Source: Nymphalis io
Lineage: Eukaryota > Arthropoda > Insecta > Lepidoptera > Nymphalidae
Length of the DNA: 64,000 nt
Reading direction: 5' to 3'
Assembly: GCF_905147045.1 (NCBI RefSeq)
Contig: NC_065918.1
Coordinates: forward strand, 1,178,001 to 1,242,000
Position 1 is the stretch's first letter, and every line of letters starts with the position of its first letter. Both the position numbers and the translations under genes were made by a program. The notes below the pieces were generated by a model, which was given only the letters and a program-made list of their open reading frames with translations, was not told where the DNA came from and did not search any database. Positions 58,964-64,000 of the stretch are shown here, piece after piece.

Positions 58964-59198
58964 ACATTATTCACACACGACCTTCTGATCCCAAACTAAG
59001 CAGAGCTTGTACTATGGAAACCAGACAACTAATATACTACATACTATTCTTTTGTTAATACATACTTATACAGATAATTACACCCACACTTAGGAAAATC
59101 AGATATTCTCATGCACAAAAATGTCTGTTCCGGGTGGGAATCGAGCCCACAACTTCGGCGTGAAAGGCAAGTATCTACTAACCACGCCAACTGGCCCG
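58964..59198 (-). mobile_element. Family-3 tRNA-like SINE
   Basis: Aligned by eye with the 13.85 kb copy over its whole length. The B box is intact here (minus strand GGGCTCGATTCCC), and the head reads GGCGTGGTTAGTAGATACTT. The 61-codon minus frame inside it is not a gene. Confidence 0.78.
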
Positions 59199-59199
59199 G

Positions 59200-61810
59200 C
59201 CTGTAACACCTAAAATCTAAATTTTTCATTAATAATTGTAGTAAAGATAGATTTCCTACGATATTTTAGTATTAATCCAACATTGAACTGAACTCGCTAA
59301 ATATATATTCGGTGGGTTTAAGAAATCAATTTTTAACATCAAAGTTATAAATTTCAATTTGTTGTTTGTATTGTGTTCTTGTTTGTTATTTTAGAATATT
59401 AAAGTAAAAAAAGCATTCTATGCAAGAAATACTTTTATAATAGTTAATTTTAATACGATAAACACATTGTAAGCACACATATACATTTACACACTATGTA
59501 CATATGTGTACCTCATATATCATAGCGATAATCAGATGTTGACAAATTAGTCATATTAAATTCTAATAAATTGTATTTAATAAATTCCGCCATATTTCAA
59601 AATAATTACGTTAGGTATATCAAATGTCTTAATGTAAAAAAAATGAGTGATATAAAAATTTATAAATTTGTTTAACTTAGGTATAGGTATACGTAGGTAT
59701 TTAAATTGTATAAATATAATACTGATCCTTATCAATATAAGATGAAATAAGATAAGAAACCGTCTTTAAATATTACAAAGAATTTTAAGCGATTTTTATT
59801 AATACAACTTTTTTCTCATGAATTGACGTACAAAATGATTTTATAGTTACTGTAAAATAGAAAGATTTTTACATTGTGATTTTCGTAATTCAATTGATTT
59901 TTTTTTATCCGACTACGGAATTGCGGATGTTATATGATTTATCTATTCTCGCATATCTTCTATCCCCACTCCTATTATAGTTGGACATATGAGATGTCGT
60001 TAGAGGCGTCTTGATCGTCCGCTAGTTATAGGCTTTGTGACGTCATACAAAATCTTATTTTATAAATTTAATATAAGTAGCAGTTATGTCTATCCTACTA
60101 TGAACATTCCTATACCTATTTGTTAAATTGAAATAATTGTTTGTAGATACGAACGGACCAGAATACAGTATTGTTTTGTATTACAGAGGACGATATTTTT
60201 CGTTGTCGGGTTATAGTTTAATATTAAACTTATTTTTTTATGCATTCTAGGCCAGTTTAATTGAGTTAACGAGCTTATGGTATATACATTTAACATATGA
60301 CTTCCCGGATCAATATCCAATTATCTCAGAATATTACCTACGTGATTTATTCTAGAATACCCTGTTTACTGAACTGAGTTAACGACCTATACAAATCATA
60401 TATATATGTAGGTATATCAATAATTAAAAATATGAAAGATTGATTTAAAGACCTTGTTGAAACTTTCATCATCATCATCATTTCAATTTTTTATTTAAGT
60501 TTTGGCTCTATTAAACAAAAACAAAAGCTTATAGAGCTGACTGAGCTATTTCCATCAAGATAATGTCACAAGTTACGTTTAATTTATTGATAATAATATA
60601 TAGTTGATTGATTTTCTTAATAGACCGACCATAAGTTATTTATTTTAATTATAAATACCGTATTTTAAATTTTTCAAACTTCTAAAGTAATTTAGAAATA
60701 TTAAAGTGCTGTTAATAACCATAAACTTTTCTTTACAATAGTATTTTATGTTATCATAGAAGTAGTTTATGAGATATTATAGTTGACAAGTAGAATGGCT
60801 TCGAACGTGCGCTAAAAAGTATTGTATATACCTTTATATACAATATATACTTACATTGTTTGCGTAATGCTGATTATATAATAATATTTGAATAAGTACA
60901 TTTAATACCAATGTCTCGATATATAACCTACTTTGTTTCCGCAAGGGAAAAACTAATTAATGAGCCGTTTATTGACGCCAAATAAAAGAATCTCTTTTTG
61001 TAACGAACGTTTACTGAATTAAATCACTTTCTTATTTTGACGATTATTTTCAATAAATATGATATTGGAAATATCAAAAAATCTGTTTTTATTTCATCGG
61101 TATATAGATGACACTGAATATTATCTCTACATTACAAACAATAAAGAAAATCCTTTACATGATTGATAAAGGTGTTTTTGCGAATAACCAACCAATGTGA
61201 CCAATCTTTGAATACATACTTAGATGGAGCTAGAAATTAAGAATATTTTGAAGATATTTTTATTTACTATGATATCTCTTTTACTCCTCTTACACTAAAA
61301 GAGTTGTAAATTTTACAATCGTAACAATATTTTTGCAATAATAAATTCGGCGACTACGGAAGTATCACATGACGAACGAATAAATTTTTCAGATATTCTT
61401 AATAACAAATTTGTACAGTTGTTGTATTGTGCCACTATGCTTGATCCTCTTTCTTTGAATGAAAAATTACTAGAGAGTTGAAGAGAGATCTGTGAGTAAC
61501 TTAGACTGAATATAACGTTCACTAAAAAGACCTACAAAATACAAATACCATAATTTTCAAAATGTAATTTTATTATCGATATAATATGTTTGTGTTACAT
61601 ATTTTACTTAGAAACTATTTTATTGTAGACGTAAACCAGAAATCACCCAAAGAACTCTCAAACGATGTTCAAACATTTGTGAGACAGACAATTTAATGTA
61701 ATTCCAGAGGTCCGATATGTAAATCACAACCAGTAAGGGACTGTGATTAAAATAAACTACTTAATATTCTTTTCAAATGATTATGGAACTTAAGAACTTT
61801 CGCAAGTATT
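59200..61810. other. AT-rich DNA, no gene seen
   Basis: No GC island, repeat family copy or protein-like frame. ORFs at 60.1-60.3 and 61.3-61.5 kb are chance. Confidence 0.55.
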
Positions 61811-61819
61811 ACAAGTCGC

Positions 61820-62060
61820 AATAGACATACATATCTCACGCCTCGGCCGTGTATAAAGCTTATATAGCTGTTGGCTTCTAACCGACTTTGGTCTCGGCGG
61901 CCATTCTCAACGGAGATTTTAACTGCAAGTAGATATTACAGTTCTAAACAAGGTGTGCAGGCGCACTATATTTTTTCGAGTTCATTAGCCGAAAGGACGG
62001 CAATCCAACGTAACTGAAGAGAGTTCAGGCGTAAGGCCAATCGCTTTATCTACATGCCTT
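61820..62060. promoter_or_regulatory. GC-richer island
   Basis: cctcggccgtgtataaagct (TATAAAG, possible core promoter), ggtctcggcggccattctca, then cattagccgaaaggacggca. TATA plus GC-rich surroundings could mark a promoter. No start exon follows clearly. Confidence 0.27.
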
Positions 62061-62284
62061 TCGAGTTGTAGGAGTAACAGCATTGCCAACTTCCAAATAC
62101 TGCGCATCAAATGAGATTTTTTCACAAATCTAGTAATTTTTTACTGTAATCCTTTTTTATCTTATTTACTGAATAATTGTACTGAAGTTAAAAAGTTACT
62201 ATAAACGCACCGTTAGATAATCAAATAAACAAACAAACAATTATAGTATTTTAAAAGAGTCTAAGATAATATTTTCGTGTTATT

Positions 62285-62690
62285 ACGTCATCCATACAAT
62301 AAATAGTAGACGATATGATCCGCGTTACATCAAATCCGATTAAATTTGAATCGGGTGCGTGCGATAAATCGTCGCCCGAGTCGGCTGTCGTCGGCGGCAA
62401 TTCGTTACGTTCAGTTTTACCGAAAAACTTATTCGATGCATCGAGAAATATGGCGGCGGCCGCTTTATAGGCTAATATGTTATTTAAAGCGGGCGAGCGG
62501 AGCCCTGTGGCGCTGCCACCGGCTCAATGCGGATATTAATGGTAGGAATGTATCACGTATCTTCAAAGCCCGTGCGAATGTCTCGTTCGTTTGACGGGTC
62601 AGACGCTATAAATGCCTGGACGACCTCAGCCCACCCGGCTCTGTGAGGATGTTTCATATAGGCAAGGATTTTAAAACCTGCTGAAGGCAT
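62285..62690. promoter_or_regulatory. GC-rich block with Pho/YY1-like core
   Basis: About 350 bp, the most GC-rich unique sequence near the right end. It includes gataaatcgtcgcccgagtc, aaatATGGCggcggccgctt (Pho/YY1-like), cgctataaatgcctggacga (TATAAAT) and cggctctgtgaggatg. The 82-codon plus frame is arginine-rich without domain character. Promoter, enhancer or Polycomb-type element are all possible. Confidence 0.33.
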
Positions 62691-64000
62691 GTCTGAATAG
62701 CTATTACCTATCGATTGGGAGAGTTCAATACATTTTTTCCTAAACTCTCTACATAAAACTATTATTTAATGAAATATCGTCCAAGAACATTTGCGAATAA
62801 ATACTTGGTATGTTTGAAACTTATATGTACAATATATATCAACAAATATTATAAATTAAATCTCGTTAGCTGTGAGTCATTGCAATAATCAATTTTATCA
62901 CTGAGAAGCAAGGGCATTGACAATAAAATTTTGTTATAGCCACAGTCCATAAATGAGATACAGCGTGTTGTATTTACAACTTAAAGAACATTTGTGTAAA
63001 TCTCTTTTTGTAGAAATAAAAACAAAAAGTTTAACAAGCTCTTTATATAACTTTAAATAAATATGCAACTTTACCAAATCACCACCATACTACTTACAAC
63101 TTTATAATATATAAAATATATATTTAATTTACATTTCTAAAGTTTAATGCACAAAACTGTTTTTAATCGCAATTTTTTTCTGAATAATTAGGTCACTATT
63201 ACCAATAAAATGTACCTGAGTGCAGGAAATTAATTCAATCCAAGTCATAAATCAAAGATTAATAAAGTCATCTTAAACTAAACGTTTAAAGCATAGATCA
63301 ATAATCCAACATATATACATATATGTATAATATAGTACATAGAATAAACTTCCATCACATAAATTCAGATCTAAATTCAAATATTGTTACTTAATTTTAT
63401 TCTTACACTAATTGAAATATTTACATTTTGTCTTGAAAACAAATGAATTAAAAATAAACATCATAATAAATATACTTTTTATAATATTTGCATGTAAATA
63501 CGAAACTACTCGTAGAATGTATATTTATGTGAACGAACAGCTTTTGCTAAATATGTTTAATTGAAATATAAAAACTAAAGACATTTGCTGTTTAAAAACT
63601 TATTCACACAATCGTTATATGCTTTCTAGAACTGCGTCGTACTATATTATAATAGAAACCCTAGCGGTAAAAACGTATATTGTAAATAACACATTAACAT
63701 ATAAAAGTAATTAACAACAAATTACGTGCGCTGGCGCTATTTCGTGCCTTGTAGCGATTAATTTAAATTATTAAATGAGATCAACTTTTTAATATAAATT
63801 CGAGTAATGCATAAATATGAAAAGCAAAGTAAGACAGCGATATTTCCGTTGTTTAAATATCGTGGTGGCGCTAGACTTGTGTCAATTAGTTTATTGTGTT
63901 CACTAGTTTGTGTCGCCGACATCGGTTGTTATATGTCCATAATATTAAGGCCGACTTTCAATAGATGTTTCCTTCGGAACCGGTGTTAGATTTAATTTAA
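62691..64000. other. AT-rich DNA to the right edge, no gene seen
   Basis: A short plus frame at 63.8-63.99 kb has moderately GC-rich codons but no splice or motif support. The window ends here, so an exon cut by the edge cannot be excluded. Confidence 0.45.

Noticed and set aside
62346..62594. 82-codon Arg-rich plus ORF
   Set aside because: The frame follows a GC-rich regulatory-looking block. No domain, start context or splice support.
1..64000. CRISPR arrays, rRNA, bacterial operons, endogenous viral genes
   Set aside because: No regular spacer repeats, no rRNA-like conserved blocks and no gag/env-type frames. The only reverse-transcriptase remnants are of LINE type.

Overview
The window is eukaryotic, AT-rich and intron-containing. 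It almost certainly comes from a lepidopteran insect, probably a nymphalid-type butterfly. This rests on an insect-type pins/rapsynoid gene split by short introns, and on many copies of two short retroposon families that I associate with butterfly genomes (from memory, not searched). No bacterial operon, CRISPR array, rRNA or intact tRNA gene is visible. Most of the open reading frames of 60-120 codons are chance ORFs in AT-rich or repeat DNA.

Layout. (1) 1-13.5 kb: intergenic, or a very long last intron of pins, studded with SINE copies, an AT-rich hairpin (3.7 kb), a nested palindrome (8.8-8.9 kb) and a cluster of three AGATGGCG motifs (12.6 kb). (2) 13.5-20.8 kb, minus strand: seven exons of pins (partner of inscuteable, LGN/GPSM2 orthologue). 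They encode about 485 residues: a TPR array, the RRQSMEQL linker and one GoLoco motif. Introns carry SINEs of all three families found here. (3) 21.2-21.4 kb: two further CTCF-like motifs just upstream of pins. (4) 22-34 kb: no confident gene apart from one 64-codon minus-strand ORF (24.5 kb), but several GC-richer, motif-dense islands that look like enhancers. (5) 34.5-36.2 kb, minus strand: a three-exon gene assembled here from splice signals and phase, encoding an 81-residue two-pass membrane protein. (6) 37-54 kb: gene desert with an R1-like and a Jockey-like LINE remnant, many SINEs and more candidate regulatory islands. (7) 54.9-64 kb: a possible promoter and first coding exon on the plus strand (ATGAAG followed by a strong splice donor at 55,309), a possible 14-nt microexon at 58.76 kb and GC-rich islands at 61.8-62.7 kb. 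These would be the 5' end of a gene continuing beyond the right edge.

Function. Pins links cortical G-alpha-GDP (GoLoco) to Inscuteable and Mud/NuMA (TPRs), and so orients the mitotic spindle. The other genes are not recognised, and no pathway joins them to pins. The large gene-poor part, with islands carrying homeodomain, POU, TCF, Sox and CRE-like sequences, resembles the regulatory surroundings of a developmental gene. That reading is inference from composition and motifs only; no alignment was available.
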